Origin: Mesorhizobium sp. CU3
GTDB lineage: Bacteria; Pseudomonadota; Alphaproteobacteria; Rhizobiales; Rhizobiaceae
NCBI RefSeq assembly: GCF_006442965.1
Contig: NZ_VFWX01000005.1
Location: 1 to 64,000, forward strand
Length of the DNA stretch: 64,000 nt
Direction: 5' to 3'
The notes beneath the pieces were generated by a model. That model did no database searches. It saw only the letters and a list, made by a program, of their open reading frames with translations, and had not been told where the DNA came from. The first letter of the stretch is position 1, and each line of letters begins with the position of its first letter. A program made the position numbers and the translations under genes. Positions 43,929 to 52,864 of this stretch are shown here, piece after piece.

Positions 43929-44540
43929 CTACTCGACGACAGTCCTATGGGCGGCAAGCACTTCGCCCAGCCGATCCTCGTCGACATCCGGACGCCTGAC
44001 GAAGAACCGCAACTCGCCGACGCCGGCGACCGGCCGGGCAAAGTCTTCAATCACCCAGTAATAGGGCCGAATGTAATCATGGATCGCGATCGCCGCGTCC
44101 TGCGGCAGATAGGTCAGCGCCTGGAGAAAACAGGCCACGCGAAAACGTCCGTCGACCAGACAAAGATCATAGTCGCGAAAACCGGTGTGCAGGATCGCCT
44201 TCGAGTAGTTCCCGAAGAGGGGTAGTTTGGCAGTGTCGACCGGATAGCCCCAGTCCCCCACCGGACCGATGTCGACCGTCCGCAGACAGATATCCTTTCT
44301 CGACGGTCCGATTTCCCGGAGCACATTCGCCACCCAGGCCGGATCGCTGTCGACGCCATGGATCGTGCTTTTCACGAGTTTTGCCGCCAGGCATGTGCTG
44401 CCGCCGGTGCCGAACTCGAAATAGGCGGACGACCGCGCCAGAAACCTCTGGAACAGGTCAAGCTCCCGCCGTTCCATGCGAGGCTTGAACCGCCGCCGCC
44501 AATATGTCGTGGCCAGTGGCCGAACGATGTTCTGCAGCAC
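43929..44540 (-). CDS. Methyltransferase-like protein, function unknown
   Basis: A 203-residue protein. FEFGTGGSTCLAAKLV (about 42-57) resembles a SAM-binding motif I, followed by IHGVDSDPAWV as the acidic loop and YDLCLVDGRFRVACFLQAL, all reminiscent of Methyltransf_24-type proteins linked to surface glycans. The final YIRPYYWVIEDF region is family-like, but I cannot name a substrate. It is convergent with the transporter operon, only 15 nt between the stops, without an obvious terminator. Confidence 0.65.
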   Translation of the reverse strand: MLQNIVRPLATTYWRRRFKPRMERRELDLFQRFLARSSAYFEFGTGGSTCLAAKLVKSTIHGVDSDPAWVANVLREIGPSRKDICLRTVDIGPVGDWGYPVDTAKLPLFGNYSKAILHTGFRDYDLCLVDGRFRVACFLQALTYLPQDAAIAIHDYIRPYYWVIEDFARPVAGVGELRFFVRRPDVDEDRLGEVLAAHRTVVE

Positions 44541-44764
44541 GAAACTTCCTCAGCCGGTTCCGGGAGCGTGGCAGGTTTTGCGGTCGGAACTGCATCGGAC
44601 GCAAGTCATAAATGGGTCGGCGCGAGTGAAAAACGTTGAAATCGCGTTCAAGCAGTTTTGCCGCTAGCCATCCGCCATGCTGAAGGTGCCCGCCCAGCCA
44701 GAACAGGACCGCTTGATCAAGGCGCAACTCAGCGCATACCTTCCCTGCGACTAGGGAGGGTGCG

Positions 44765-45529
44765 ATGGATCTTTTCAAACTGGACGGCGGCGTAGCACTT
44801 GTGACGGGCGCAGGCAGCGGCATCGGCCAGGCGATCGCCATCGGGCTTGCCGAGGCCGGCGCCGACGTCGCTTGTTTCGGTCATGCCTCGAACGGCGGGC
44901 TTGAGGAGACGGCCGAGAGAATCAAGGCGCTTGGCCGCACAGCGCTGGTGCTCACCGGCAGCGTGACCTCCGAGACCGATTTGGCCACGGCGATAGACCG
45001 TGTCGAAGCCGAACTCGGCGCACTGACCGTCGCCGTCAACAATGCCGGCATTGCCGGTTCGGAAGCGGCCGAGACCATGCCGCTGGAAAAATGGCGCAAG
45101 GTGCATGAGGTCAATGTTGCGGGCGTGTTCCTGTCCTGTCAGGCGGAAGCGCGCGTCATGCTTCCGCGGCGCGCGGGCTCGATCATCAACATCGCTTCGA
45201 TGTCGGGCAGCATCGTCAACCGCGGGCTGACGCAGGCGCATTACAACTCCTCGAAGGCGGCCGTCATCCACATGTCGAAGAGCCTCGCCATGGAGTGGGC
45301 GGACCGCGGCTTGCGCGTCAATGTCGTCAGCCCGGGCTACACGCTGACGCCGATGAACAAACGGCCCGAAGTGGCGGAGGAGATAAAGATCTTCAAGCGC
45401 GACACGCCGATGGGCCGCATGGCGGCGCCGGAGGAAATGGTCGGGCCGACCGTATTCCTGGCCAGCCGCGCGTCCAGCTTCGTGACCGGCCTCGACTTGA
45501 TTGTCGATGGCGGCTACGTCTGCTGGTAG
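44765..45529 (+). CDS. Classical short-chain dehydrogenase/reductase
   Basis: A 254-residue SDR. VTGAGSGIGQAIA (14-26) is the NAD(P) loop; NNAGIAG, Ser near NIASMSGS, and the catalytic pair Tyr-x-x-x-Lys in HYNSSKAAV are intact; the C-terminus VTGLDLIVDGGYVCW is usual for polyol or 3-oxoacyl-type members. Substrate unknown. Stands alone downstream of the convergent methyltransferase-like gene, with GGGAGG before the ATG. Confidence 0.88.
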   Translation: MDLFKLDGGVALVTGAGSGIGQAIAIGLAEAGADVACFGHASNGGLEETAERIKALGRTALVLTGSVTSETDLATAIDRVEAELGALTVAVNNAGIAGSEAAETMPLEKWRKVHEVNVAGVFLSCQAEARVMLPRRAGSIINIASMSGSIVNRGLTQAHYNSSKAAVIHMSKSLAMEWADRGLRVNVVSPGYTLTPMNKRPEVAEEIKIFKRDTPMGRMAAPEEMVGPTVFLASRASSFVTGLDLIVDGGYVCW

Positions 45530-45533
45530 AACA

Positions 45534-45559
45534 ATGGGGTGTCCTGCGAGACACCCCAT
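45534..45559. terminator. Bidirectional hairpin between SDR and tmm
   Basis: ATGGGGTGTC (45534-45543) and GACACCCCAT (45550-45559) form a perfect 10-bp stem with a 6-nt loop between the convergent SDR and tmm stops. A weak AAATTG / TTGTTCT flank replaces a true T-run, so termination may be partial. Confidence 0.6.
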
Positions 45560-45599
45560 AAATTGCTTCACGTGGGGAGTGTTGGCCTGAGCGGCTCCG

Positions 45600-46958
45600 C
45601 TATTCGGCCGCGACGCCCTTCACCGCGAGATAGCTTTCCATCGAATCGTCAAGCGCCTGCAGCCAGGGCGTATGATGGACCGGCGCCATCGTGCCGGTCA
45701 TCAACGAGCGGTAGGCGTTGTCGCGGAAGGTCATGATGTTTTCCGCCTTGTGGTGCTCCCACTCCATGAAGGTGTGGTTGACCGCCTCGACATCGAAGCC
45801 GGGATAGTCGGTCTGATCCATCAGCTCCTTGGTGTAGTCACCCTGGAACCAGATCATCTGCTCGGCGTCTTCAAGCGTCTCCTCGCGCGCGCGCCATTTG
45901 GCGCTGTGCTCGGCCATCGCTTCGGCCGCGGGCAGCTTGATGCGGCCCATGATGACGTCGCGGGCGTACCAGGCCTGCGCGTCGAACATGTTGAAGGTGT
46001 AGAACTGGTCCTGCATGCCGATGTAGAACAATTTTGGATTCTTCTCCCAGACGACACCCTCATAGAGATCGAGCGGCCACATGCGGTTGGCGGTCTTGAG
46101 CTTGAGGTCGTCGGTCAGGAAGGGGAAGGAATGCAGATAGCCGGTGCACAGAATGATGGCGTCCACATCCTTGGTGGTGCCGTCCTTGAAATGTGCGGTC
46201 TTGCCGGTGACCTTCTGCAAGAGTGGCACTTCCTTCCAGTTCTCCGGCCATTTGAAGCCCATCGGCTTGGAGCGGTAGCTGGAGGTGATCGATTTGGCGC
46301 CGTATTTGTAGCACTGCGAACCGATGTCCTCGGCCGAGTAGGAGCGGCCGATGATCAAGATGTCCTTGCCCTTAAATTCCATCGCGTCGCGGAAGTCGTG
46401 GCTGTGCAGGATGCGGCCGTTGAAGGTGGGGAAGCCTTCAAAGAATGGTACGTTGGGCACGGAGAAATGGCCTGAGGCAACGACGACATTGTCGAACTCT
46501 TCCGAGTAGGTGACGTCGTTGGTTCGATCATGCGCTGTGACGGTGAATTTCTTCGTCGCGTCCGAGTAGGTCACCATGCGCACCGGACTGTTGAAGCGCA
46601 CCCAGTCGCGCAGGCCGGATCTCTCGACGCGGCCCTTGATGTAGTCCCACAAAACGGCACGCGGCGGATAGGAGGCGATCGGCCGGCCGAAATGCTCCTC
46701 GAAGGTGTAGTCGGCGAATTCGAGGCACTCCTTCGGGCCGTTCGACCACAGATAGCGGTACATCGAGCCGTGCACCGGGTCGCCATGCTCGTCGAGGCCG
46801 GTGCGCCAGGTGTAGTTCCACAGCCCGCCCCAGTCGGACTGTTTCTCGAAGCAGACGACTTCCGGGATATCCGCGCCCTTGTCGGCGGCCGACTTGAAGG
46901 CCCTGAGCTGCGCCAGACCGGACGGTCCGGCACCGATGACGGCAACGCGAGATTTCAT
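45600..46958 (-). CDS. tmm: Trimethylamine monooxygenase (flavin-containing)
   Basis: A 452-residue FMO that oxidises trimethylamine to its N-oxide with NADPH and O2. FAD loop [12 protein letters not shown] (7-18); FMO fingerprint [11 protein letters not shown] (179-189, FxGxxxHxxxF); NADPH region IGRSYSAED (203-211) where the Tmm I know has GTSYSAED; LCTGY at 270-274. The sequence follows bacterial Tmm closely throughout ([40 protein letters not shown]). AGGAGG lies 6 nt before the ATG at 46958, which excludes the longer upstream frame. Diverges from an XRE-cupin regulator. Confidence 0.93.
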   Translation of the reverse strand: MKSRVAVIGAGPSGLAQLRAFKSAADKGADIPEVVCFEKQSDWGGLWNYTWRTGLDEHGDPVHGSMYRYLWSNGPKECLEFADYTFEEHFGRPIASYPPRAVLWDYIKGRVERSGLRDWVRFNSPVRMVTYSDATKKFTVTAHDRTNDVTYSEEFDNVVVASGHFSVPNVPFFEGFPTFNGRILHSHDFRDAMEFKGKDILIIGRSYSAEDIGSQCYKYGAKSITSSYRSKPMGFKWPENWKEVPLLQKVTGKTAHFKDGTTKDVDAIILCTGYLHSFPFLTDDLKLKTANRMWPLDLYEGVVWEKNPKLFYIGMQDQFYTFNMFDAQAWYARDVIMGRIKLPAAEAMAEHSAKWRAREETLEDAEQMIWFQGDYTKELMDQTDYPGFDVEAVNHTFMEWEHHKAENIMTFRDNAYRSLMTGTMAPVHHTPWLQALDDSMESYLAVKGVAAE

Positions 46959-47055
46959 GGCGGGCCTCCTTTTTCGATTTCGACTTTTTCCTGTCGCAAT
47001 TCCGGACGGAAAACCGTTCGACACTTTTCCTGGAATTGCTCCTACGAAACAAATT

Positions 47056-47070
47056 TCACTCACAGTGACA
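47056..47070. promoter_or_regulatory. Candidate operator upstream of tmm (TTCAC-N5-GTGAc)
   Basis: TTCAC-N5-GTGAC lies about 100 bp before the tmm start. Its left flank and arm (AAATTTCACTC, 47052-47062) is identical over 11 bases to a site at 52102-52112 before the transporter operon. It also resembles the site at 47235-47249. Confidence 0.5.
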
Positions 47071-47234
47071 GTAATTGGGTCTTCGATGCTGTCAACAAAC
47101 ATCTGCGGCAACGGCGTTTGCGCGAAACGGTTTTTGTGCGCAAAGACGGCGGCGCTCGCCCGCAAGCCCGGGATAGCCTGCGACATACAGTGGCTTGTCG
47201 GGGCGGTTGCGCTCCTGTATCGCCACCGAATATG

Positions 47235-47249
47235 TTCACCTTGAGTGAA
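47235..47249. promoter_or_regulatory. Candidate operator upstream of the XRE-cupin gene (TTCAC-N5-GTGAA)
   Basis: A perfect TTCAC-N5-GTGAA inverted repeat 27 bp before the regulator start, consistent with autoregulation and with the related site near tmm in the same 317-base divergent region. That region also holds a TTTGCGC / GCGCAAA inverted repeat (47117-47144). Confidence 0.55.
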
Positions 47250-47275
47250 ATAAATCCGCAGAGTCGGGGGGCGAC

Positions 47276-47992
47276 ATGGCGAAGAAGAGTTCCGATCCCA
47301 GGCCCGCCGAGGTGGCCGCCAAAGGCAAGGCGAAGCCTGTTTCGGCGGACGGGCGCACGATCCGCACGCCGCTGACGCAGAACCCGCACGCCATCCGCGA
47401 CACGCGCGAAAAGGTGCTGGAGGTGGCGATCGGACACGAGGTGCGCGCCTTCCGCAAGAAGCTCGGCATCACCGTCGCCGATCTCGCTGCGGCGACCGAC
47501 ATTTCGCTCGGCATGCTGTCGAAGATCGAGAACGGCATCACCTCGCCGTCGCTGACGACGCTGCAGGCGCTATCGAGGGCATTGGGCGTTCCGGTGACCG
47601 CCTTTTTCCGCCGCTTCGAGGAGGAGCACAGCGCCGTCTTCGTCAAAGCCGGCCAAGGCGTCGATGTCGAGCGGCGCGGCACACGCGCCGGCCACCAGTA
47701 CAATCTGCTCGGACATATAGGCGCTAACACCAGCGGCGTCGTGGTCGAGCCCTATCTCATCACGCTGACCGAGAATTCGGACGTGTTCCCGACTTTCCAG
47801 CATGCGGGCATGGAGTTCCTCTACATGCTCGAAGGCGAGGTCGTGTACCGGCACGGCAACAATCTCTACCCGATGAAGCCCGGCGACAGCCTGTTCTTCG
47901 ACGCCGACGCGCCGCACGGACCGGAAGAGCTGACCAAGCTGCCGATGCGGTACCTGTCGATCATCTGCTATCCGCAGAACAGCGCTGGTTAG
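47276..47992 (+). CDS. XRE-family regulator with cupin domain (candidate methylated-amine regulator)
   Basis: A 238-residue protein: a basic, low-complexity N-terminus (about 1-45), helix-turn-helix at 55-110 ([21 protein letters not shown]), and a C-terminal cupin (about 165-235, [30 protein letters not shown]). It diverges from tmm and precedes the dmm operon on the other strand, so it probably senses a methylated amine or an oxidation product. Target sites are proposed at 47056 and 47235. Confidence 0.88.
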   Translation: MAKKSSDPRPAEVAAKGKAKPVSADGRTIRTPLTQNPHAIRDTREKVLEVAIGHEVRAFRKKLGITVADLAAATDISLGMLSKIENGITSPSLTTLQALSRALGVPVTAFFRRFEEEHSAVFVKAGQGVDVERRGTRAGHQYNLLGHIGANTSGVVVEPYLITLTENSDVFPTFQHAGMEFLYMLEGEVVYRHGNNLYPMKPGDSLFFDADAPHGPEELTKLPMRYLSIICYPQNSAG

Positions 47993-48007
47993 TCGGACCG
48001 CCGCAGC

Positions 48008-48082
48008 CCCCTCACCCGGATTGCCAAGGCCGAATTGCAAAGAGCAATTCGGGGCAATCCGACCTCTCCCCGAGGGGAGAGG
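48008..48082. repeat. Palindromic repeat between regulator and dmmC
   Basis: Nested stems: outer CGGATTGCC (48017-48025) / GGCAATCCG (48053-48061) and inner CGAATTGC (48031-48038) / GCAATTCG, flanked by CCCCTCACC and CCTCTCCCCGAGGGGAGAGG modules. The flanks match the CTCACCC/CTCTCCCC modules of the other composite repeats. It sits between convergent stops and may serve as a terminator. Confidence 0.7.
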
Positions 48083-48106
48083 AGATCGTCGGCGCCGGCG
48101 CCCCGC

Positions 48107-49147
48107 CTAATCCGGCCCGAAACCCGGTGAAGTCGCACTCCCATCATCGAGCTTCGACAGCCACTCCACCAGCGTCGGCCGATACCGCGTCAGGCCCTTA
48201 TACGTCGCGAGTTCTTCCGGCAGGTCGCGGATGACGCGGTGCAGGCGGCGCGCCCATTTGGGCTGCGTCACCAGTTCGTCCATCTTGATCAAATAGCAGC
48301 GGATCGGGAAGACGATGCCGTTGGAGCGCGGCAGGCGCCAGAAGCTCTGCAATTCGACGCGCAGATGCACTTTCTGGCCGACATTCTCGGGCGTGACCGT
48401 GGCGCGGTCAGGACCCCATTTGTGGTAGTTCTCGGGGCTGGTGTCGAGGCGCGGATTGATCGTCATCGTCCAGTTGAGGCGCCTTGCCGGCTTGCCCTGT
48501 TGGATGTTGGTGAGGAACTTCAGCGCACGGATGAAGATGCCTTTCTCATGCGCCAGCGGCACCGGCGCGTGCCATTCGAAGAAGTTCATGCCGATGTCGA
48601 AATCGAGCGACCAGTCGGCCTGGGTGGTGACCATGCCGGCATCCATCCACAGATTGCCGTCACGCTGGTCGAGGATGCAGAAATCGCCCTGGCTCTGGCG
48701 GGTGATGTATTCCATCGGGCCATAGGGCAGCGTCGAGGTGTCGCCGAAGGTGAAGGTGTCGTCGATGCCGAGCGGCCGGTTGATCCAGCGCCAGCGGTCG
48801 CCGTCACGCTGCAGCGTGAAGTGTTCGGGATAGCCGAGCGCCTGCTGTTCCATCAGAAGCTCGAGCAGGTCCCAACCGGCCAAGGTCATATGCGGCAGCG
48901 ACTGGCAGCGCAGCGGATCCTCGGCCAAGACCAAAGCGCGGTCCTGCATCTCGGCGACATAGTGCTCGTCGACGTCGATCAGGTTCTCCAGCACCGAGCC
49001 CTTCGGGCCGACGACATGCGGCTCGATGTTGACCGCATACATGTAGCTGTCTTCGTGGAACGGGAAGGGAAAGCGCCTGATGTGCTCCGGGCTGTTCTTG
49101 AAGGTATAGTCGTCGCGAAAGGTTTCCTTGCGAAAGGTGATGCCCAT
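48107..49147 (-). CDS. dmmC: Dimethylamine monooxygenase heme subunit (DUF3445, HODM-like)
   Basis: A 346-residue DUF3445 / heme-dependent oxidative N-demethylase-type protein, the proposed catalytic part of dimethylamine monooxygenase, which turns dimethylamine into monomethylamine plus formaldehyde. ALVLAEDPLRCQSLPHMTLAGWDLLELLME, the DWSLDFDIGMNFFEWHAPVP core and RVELQSFWRLPRSNGIVFPIR (all near-family blocks) are visible. Last gene of dmmDABC, 9 nt after dmmB. Subunit letters follow published usage as I recall it. Confidence 0.85.
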   Translation of the reverse strand: MGITFRKETFRDDYTFKNSPEHIRRFPFPFHEDSYMYAVNIEPHVVGPKGSVLENLIDVDEHYVAEMQDRALVLAEDPLRCQSLPHMTLAGWDLLELLMEQQALGYPEHFTLQRDGDRWRWINRPLGIDDTFTFGDTSTLPYGPMEYITRQSQGDFCILDQRDGNLWMDAGMVTTQADWSLDFDIGMNFFEWHAPVPLAHEKGIFIRALKFLTNIQQGKPARRLNWTMTINPRLDTSPENYHKWGPDRATVTPENVGQKVHLRVELQSFWRLPRSNGIVFPIRCYLIKMDELVTQPKWARRLHRVIRDLPEELATYKGLTRYRPTLVEWLSKLDDGSATSPGFGPD

Positions 49148-49156
49148 TGACGCCTC

Positions 49157-50122
49157 CTATCTTTCCAAGACCAGTGACTTGCCCTCGAAGCGCGAGACGC
49201 AAGGCATGATCTTGCAGCCGGAACGGTGGTCTTCCTCGCTCAGCCAGTGGTCGTTGTGGATGAACTTGCCGTCGTAGGAGATGACATTGGTCTCGCACTG
49301 GCCGCAGACGCCGCCGCGGCACAGATAAGGCGGATCGACGCCGGCGGCTTCGATCGCTTCGAGCAGGCTCTGCTGCTCGCCGACGCGGATCGTCTTGCCG
49401 CTGACGGCGAGCGTCACGTCGAAGGGCGCGCCGGGTTGGGGTGCCGCGAAATGCTCGAAATGCACGGTCTCCGGCGGCCAACCCAAGGCAGCGGCGCGGT
49501 CGCGCACCCAGTTGATCATGCCGGCCGGGCCGCAGACATAGAGATGCGTGCCGAGCGGCTGCGATGAGAGCAGACGATCGAGGTCGATGCGTTCCTCGCG
49601 ATCGTCGTGATAGAGCTTCACCCGATTGCCGTGGCGCTGTTGCAGCACATCGGCATAGGTGCCGAGCGAAGCGGTGCGGCAGGTGTAGTGCAATTCGAAA
49701 TTGCCGCCGGAACCGGCGAGCTGCGCGGTCTGCGCCATGAAGGGCGTGATGCCGATGCCGCCGGCCAGCATCAGGTGCTTCCTGGCTCTCAGATCGAGCG
49801 AGAACAAATTGACCGGATAGCTGATCACCATCTCCACGCCGGCATGGACGCGCCGGTGCATGAACAGCGAGCCGCCGCGGCCGACATCGTCGCGCCTGAC
49901 CGATATCGTGTATTCGCGCGTATCGAGCGGCGAGCCCATCAGCGAATAGGGATTGAGCCTGGTGCGGTCGCCGTCGCGCATCTCGACCACGACATGGGCG
50001 CCGCCGGAAAAGGTCGGAAGCAACTCGCCGTCGCGGCGGCGGAAATGGAAGCGCGTGACCAGTTCGTTGACGGGAACGACGTCGCTGACGACGACATCGA
50101 GCTTGGTGGTGCCGGTGCTCAT
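49157..50122 (-). CDS. dmmB: Dimethylamine monooxygenase reductase (PDR/VanB family)
   Basis: A 321-residue flavin reductase with a C-terminal plant-type [2Fe-2S] ferredoxin domain. RLNPYSLMGSPLDTREYTISVRR binds flavin, GGIGITPFMAQ (about 118-128) binds NAD(P)H, and CRGGVCGQCETN with a later Cys forms the cluster. It would deliver electrons to the heme subunit. The ATG at 50122 overlaps the dmmA stop (ATGA). The longer upstream frame lies inside dmmA. Confidence 0.9.
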   Translation of the reverse strand: MSTGTTKLDVVVSDVVPVNELVTRFHFRRRDGELLPTFSGGAHVVVEMRDGDRTRLNPYSLMGSPLDTREYTISVRRDDVGRGGSLFMHRRVHAGVEMVISYPVNLFSLDLRARKHLMLAGGIGITPFMAQTAQLAGSGGNFELHYTCRTASLGTYADVLQQRHGNRVKLYHDDREERIDLDRLLSSQPLGTHLYVCGPAGMINWVRDRAAALGWPPETVHFEHFAAPQPGAPFDVTLAVSGKTIRVGEQQSLLEAIEAAGVDPPYLCRGGVCGQCETNVISYDGKFIHNDHWLSEEDHRSGCKIMPCVSRFEGKSLVLER

Positions 50123-50712
50123 GGGAAGGCCTCCTCCATCGGAGGGTTCTCCGAGCGATCCTCGGCGTTGATGCACACGCCCTGGAAGGCGGCGAGGCGG
50201 CGCGAATAGTGGTCGCGCACCAGAAGCAGCAGGCCGCAATGCGCGCAGAGCGCAGGCTGCGTCGTCACATTCTCGGTGATGCCCTTGCAGTGCACGCACT
50301 GCATGCGCCGGGCGAGTGAGCCGCGATGCTCGGTCTGCATCGAGGTGTGGTCGATGCCGGCCTCAAGCGCTGCCTGCATCGCCTGGCCGATCAGGCCCTC
50401 AGTGCCGGCAAGGTAGAGCCGCAGGCCCATATGGGCGTTGGTCAACGTCTGCTTGAGTCGCGGCAACAGGCTGGCGAAAGACGGCGGCAGGTGCAGTTGC
50501 GCCGGCTTCAGCGCTTCGAGGGCAGCGACGTGCTTGCCCTCAGGGCCTGGAATGAAGACGATTTCGGCGCCGTCGAAAAAGCCGGGCGGCGCCTTGCCGG
50601 CCATGTCGGTGATCGCCAGCGCGCCTTCGGCGTCGGCGATGAAAAGATGGTGCTTGCCGGGCTGCGGAGAGAGCGTTCCGTAAATGGGCCGGCTGATGAT
50701 CGTCTTGGCCAT
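50119..50712 (-). CDS. dmmA: Dimethylamine monooxygenase small subunit (DmmA-like)
   Basis: A 197-residue protein. The N-terminal half (ISRPIYGTLSPQPGKHHLFIADAEGALAI) resembles DmmA-like proteins, and a C-terminal zinc-ribbon or rubredoxin-like motif CVHCKG...CAHCGLLLLVRDHYSRRLAAFQGV has four cysteines. It probably assembles with DmmB and DmmC. Gene order dmmD-dmmA-dmmB-dmmC with tight spacing supports the call. Confidence 0.82.
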   Translation of the reverse strand: MAKTIISRPIYGTLSPQPGKHHLFIADAEGALAITDMAGKAPPGFFDGAEIVFIPGPEGKHVAALEALKPAQLHLPPSFASLLPRLKQTLTNAHMGLRLYLAGTEGLIGQAMQAALEAGIDHTSMQTEHRGSLARRMQCVHCKGITENVTTQPALCAHCGLLLLVRDHYSRRLAAFQGVCINAEDRSENPPMEEAFP

Positions 50713-50752
50713 TCGTCCTTCGTGCCTCGAAACCCCTCCCGTTGATGATGCC

Positions 50753-51886
50753 TCAACCCTTGGCGGTGCGCTTGGTCTTTTTCGGATCGTCGAACGGCAG
50801 CGGCTGCGCCGTCGCCTTGATCGACCCGCTCTTGTTGCGGATTTCGAGCTTGGTGTCCTTGACCGCGCAGTCGACGTCGAGGCGGGCGATGCCCATCGAT
50901 TTCTTGACCAGCGGCGAATACATGGCGCAGGTCACCACGCCGACCTGTTTGCCGTCGCGATAGACCGGCGCGCCTTCGTCCGCCGGCTCCTTGCCGTCGA
51001 GCAACACGCCATAGATCTTGAAGCGCTCCTTGCCCTTCAGCCGGTAGTGCTCCTCGGCGCCGCGGAAGCCGGTCTTGCCGGGGCTGACGGTGAAGTCGAG
51101 GCCGAGCTCCCACAGCGTGTCGCCGGGGCCTTCATTCTCGAACGGATATTTCTGCGAATTGTCATAGGGGTAGAACAGCAGGTAGCTTTCGACCCGCAGC
51201 ATATCGAGCGTAGTGAAGCGGCAAGGGATGATGCCGGCGCTCTTGCCCTCGTCGAGGATCCTGTCCCAGACCGTGCCGGCGTCCTGGCCGCGGCAGAAGA
51301 TCTCGTAGCCGCGCTCGCCGGTGTAGCCGGTGCGCGAGATCATCACCGGGAAACCGAACAGTTGCGTCTGCATGTGATGGAAATAGGGCAGATCGCGGAT
51401 GCCCGGCACATGCTTTGCAAGATAGTCGACCGCGGTCGGCCCCTGCAGCGACAGGTCGTGCAGATTGTCGTCGAAGCGCAGCGACACGTCGCGGCCCATC
51501 GCCGCCCTCTGCAATTCCTCATGGCCGGTGCCCGAGCCATGCACGACCATCCAGGAGTTCGGGCTGATGCGATAAAGGATGCAGTCGTCGGTGAATTTGC
51601 CGGCCTCGTTCAGCATGCAGGCATAGGCCGACTTGCCCGGGTAGATCTTTTCGACGTCGCGGGTCGTGGCGAGGTCGATCAAATGCGAGGCGTGCGGCCC
51701 GGTGATGTGGATCTTCTTCAGGCCGGACACGTCCATCAGCCCGGCCTTGGTGCGGATGGCGATATATTCCTCGTCGGCGTCCTTGTTGTAGGTCCAGGCG
51801 GTGCCCATGCCGCTCCAGTCCTCGAGCTTCGAGCCGAGCGCGCGATGGCGATCCGCCAGGGTCGAGAATCTCCAGGATGCCGTCAT
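50753..51886 (-). CDS. dmmD: GcvT-like tetrahydrofolate-dependent aminomethyltransferase (DmmD)
   Basis: A 377-residue GcvT-fold protein. GLMDVSGLKKIHITGPHASHLIDLATTRDV and LSLQGPTAVDYLAKHV are GcvT folate-binding blocks; FPVMISRTGYTGERGYEIFCRG and GPGDTLWELGLDFTVSPGKTGFRG follow. In dmm operons this protein is thought to channel formaldehyde released by the monooxygenase to tetrahydrofolate. AGGAGG lies 8 nt before the ATG. Related proteins include dimethylsulfoniopropionate demethylase DmdA, which I consider less likely given the context. Confidence 0.85.
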   Translation of the reverse strand: MTASWRFSTLADRHRALGSKLEDWSGMGTAWTYNKDADEEYIAIRTKAGLMDVSGLKKIHITGPHASHLIDLATTRDVEKIYPGKSAYACMLNEAGKFTDDCILYRISPNSWMVVHGSGTGHEELQRAAMGRDVSLRFDDNLHDLSLQGPTAVDYLAKHVPGIRDLPYFHHMQTQLFGFPVMISRTGYTGERGYEIFCRGQDAGTVWDRILDEGKSAGIIPCRFTTLDMLRVESYLLFYPYDNSQKYPFENEGPGDTLWELGLDFTVSPGKTGFRGAEEHYRLKGKERFKIYGVLLDGKEPADEGAPVYRDGKQVGVVTCAMYSPLVKKSMGIARLDVDCAVKDTKLEIRNKSGSIKATAQPLPFDDPKKTKRTAKG

Positions 51887-52101
51887 CCGATCGTCCTCCT
51901 TGCGATTTTCAAGTCGTTGCTGTTCCCTGCTCCTGCTCGGTGGCGGAGCTTGGTCGAATATTGACCGCAAACGGCGGAGCGCTGCAATCCCCTTGAAGCA
52001 AATAATTTCATTGTCAGGCAAATTTGTTGACCTGAAACAAGCGGTTTACGGAGCGTAAATCCGGCTTGACAATCGCGAGATTCGGTCGGAATTTATGAAA
52101 A

Positions 52102-52120
52102 AAATTTCACTCTGTAGAAA
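52102..52120. promoter_or_regulatory. Candidate operator upstream of the permease operon
   Basis: The 11-base string AAATTTCACTC, shared exactly with 47052-47062 near tmm, continues as TTCAC-tctgt-AGAAA. It lies about 55 bp before the first mini-membrane gene, in the 286-base divergent region between dmmD and this operon. Confidence 0.45.
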
Positions 52121-52172
52121 GAGTGGATGCCCGGTCGATTTCGGGGCCGGACATCGAGAAAGGGGAAAACCG

Positions 52173-52460
52173 ATGGCCGACCTTAAGCAGCGCATAGAAG
52201 CGCTGTACCGTTCCGACGTGCGCGGATCCGTGCTCCTGATCGTCTGCCTGTGGGCGACGATCCTTTTCGTCCTCTTGATGACATGGTCCTACATCCCCGA
52301 CAGCGGGATCAAATTCGTTGTGGCGGTCGCGGCGGCCGCGGTGCTGATCTTCAACACCGCCGCCATCCTCGCCATGCTCAACCACTACAAGGAAGACAAG
52401 GACTTCATCTACGGGCTCGACATCAAGAATGCCGACGCGGCCCGCAACCGCAAATCCTGA
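52173..52460 (+). CDS. Small membrane protein (95 aa), first partner of the APC permease
   Basis: A 95-residue protein with two hydrophobic segments (about 21-39 and 50-72), a short basic N-terminus (DLKQRIEALYRSDVRGS) and a charged C-terminus (YKEDKDFIYGLDIKNADAARN). No family recognised. Start at 52173 has GGGGAAAA just upstream; an upstream ATG at 52095 adds an unlikely stretch. It heads a run of three mini-membrane genes and an APC permease spaced 10-15 nt. Confidence 0.75.
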   Translation: MADLKQRIEALYRSDVRGSVLLIVCLWATILFVLLMTWSYIPDSGIKFVVAVAAAAVLIFNTAAILAMLNHYKEDKDFIYGLDIKNADAARNRKS

Positions 52461-52471
52461 GGGGTAAAGAG

Positions 52472-52849
52472 ATGCCGCGCTATACACCGCCGGAGCAGAG
52501 CAAGGTCGGGCAAATCTTCGACATCGCGGTCGTGGTGGTCGCCATTTTCGTGGCGCTCTGGCTGCCGCTGAAACTGGGGCTGGCGGGCGCCGCCAAATCG
52601 ATCGACGCGCTCGACACCAAGACCTGGGACTCGCTCGGCCAGAACGCGACGATGGCATCGATCTGGGAAAAGCTCGGCTACACGCCCGAGACTGCCCACG
52701 ACGTCATCCGCAACCATTTCCATTACATCATCGACTGGCCGACGCTGATCATCATGGCGGTCGTGCTGATCGGCTATTTCGTCTTCCTGTTCCGCGCCTC
52801 CGATCGCGAATATCGCGAGGTGATCAACGAGAAGTTCGAAGATAAGTAA
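52472..52849 (+). CDS. Small membrane protein (125 aa), second partner of the APC permease
   Basis: A 125-residue protein with a hydrophobic segment near 14-36 (FDIAVVVVAIFVALWLPL) and another near 92-110 (IIMAVVLIGYFVFLF), separated by a polar loop of about 55 residues (TWDSLGQNATMASIWEKLGYTPETAHDVIRNH). The loop probably faces the periplasm. The C-terminal tail is charged (SDREYREVINEKFEDK). Not recognised. GGGGTAAAG precedes the ATG. Confidence 0.75.
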   Translation: MPRYTPPEQSKVGQIFDIAVVVVAIFVALWLPLKLGLAGAAKSIDALDTKTWDSLGQNATMASIWEKLGYTPETAHDVIRNHFHYIIDWPTLIIMAVVLIGYFVFLFRASDREYREVINEKFEDK

Positions 52850-52864
52850 TCCGGGGAAAAAACC

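Noticed and set aside
50753..51886. Dimethylsulfoniopropionate demethylase (DmdA) as the identity of the GcvT-like gene
   Set aside because: The fold is shared, but the gene heads a dmmDABC operon in a methylated-amine island, so the DmmD role is more likely.
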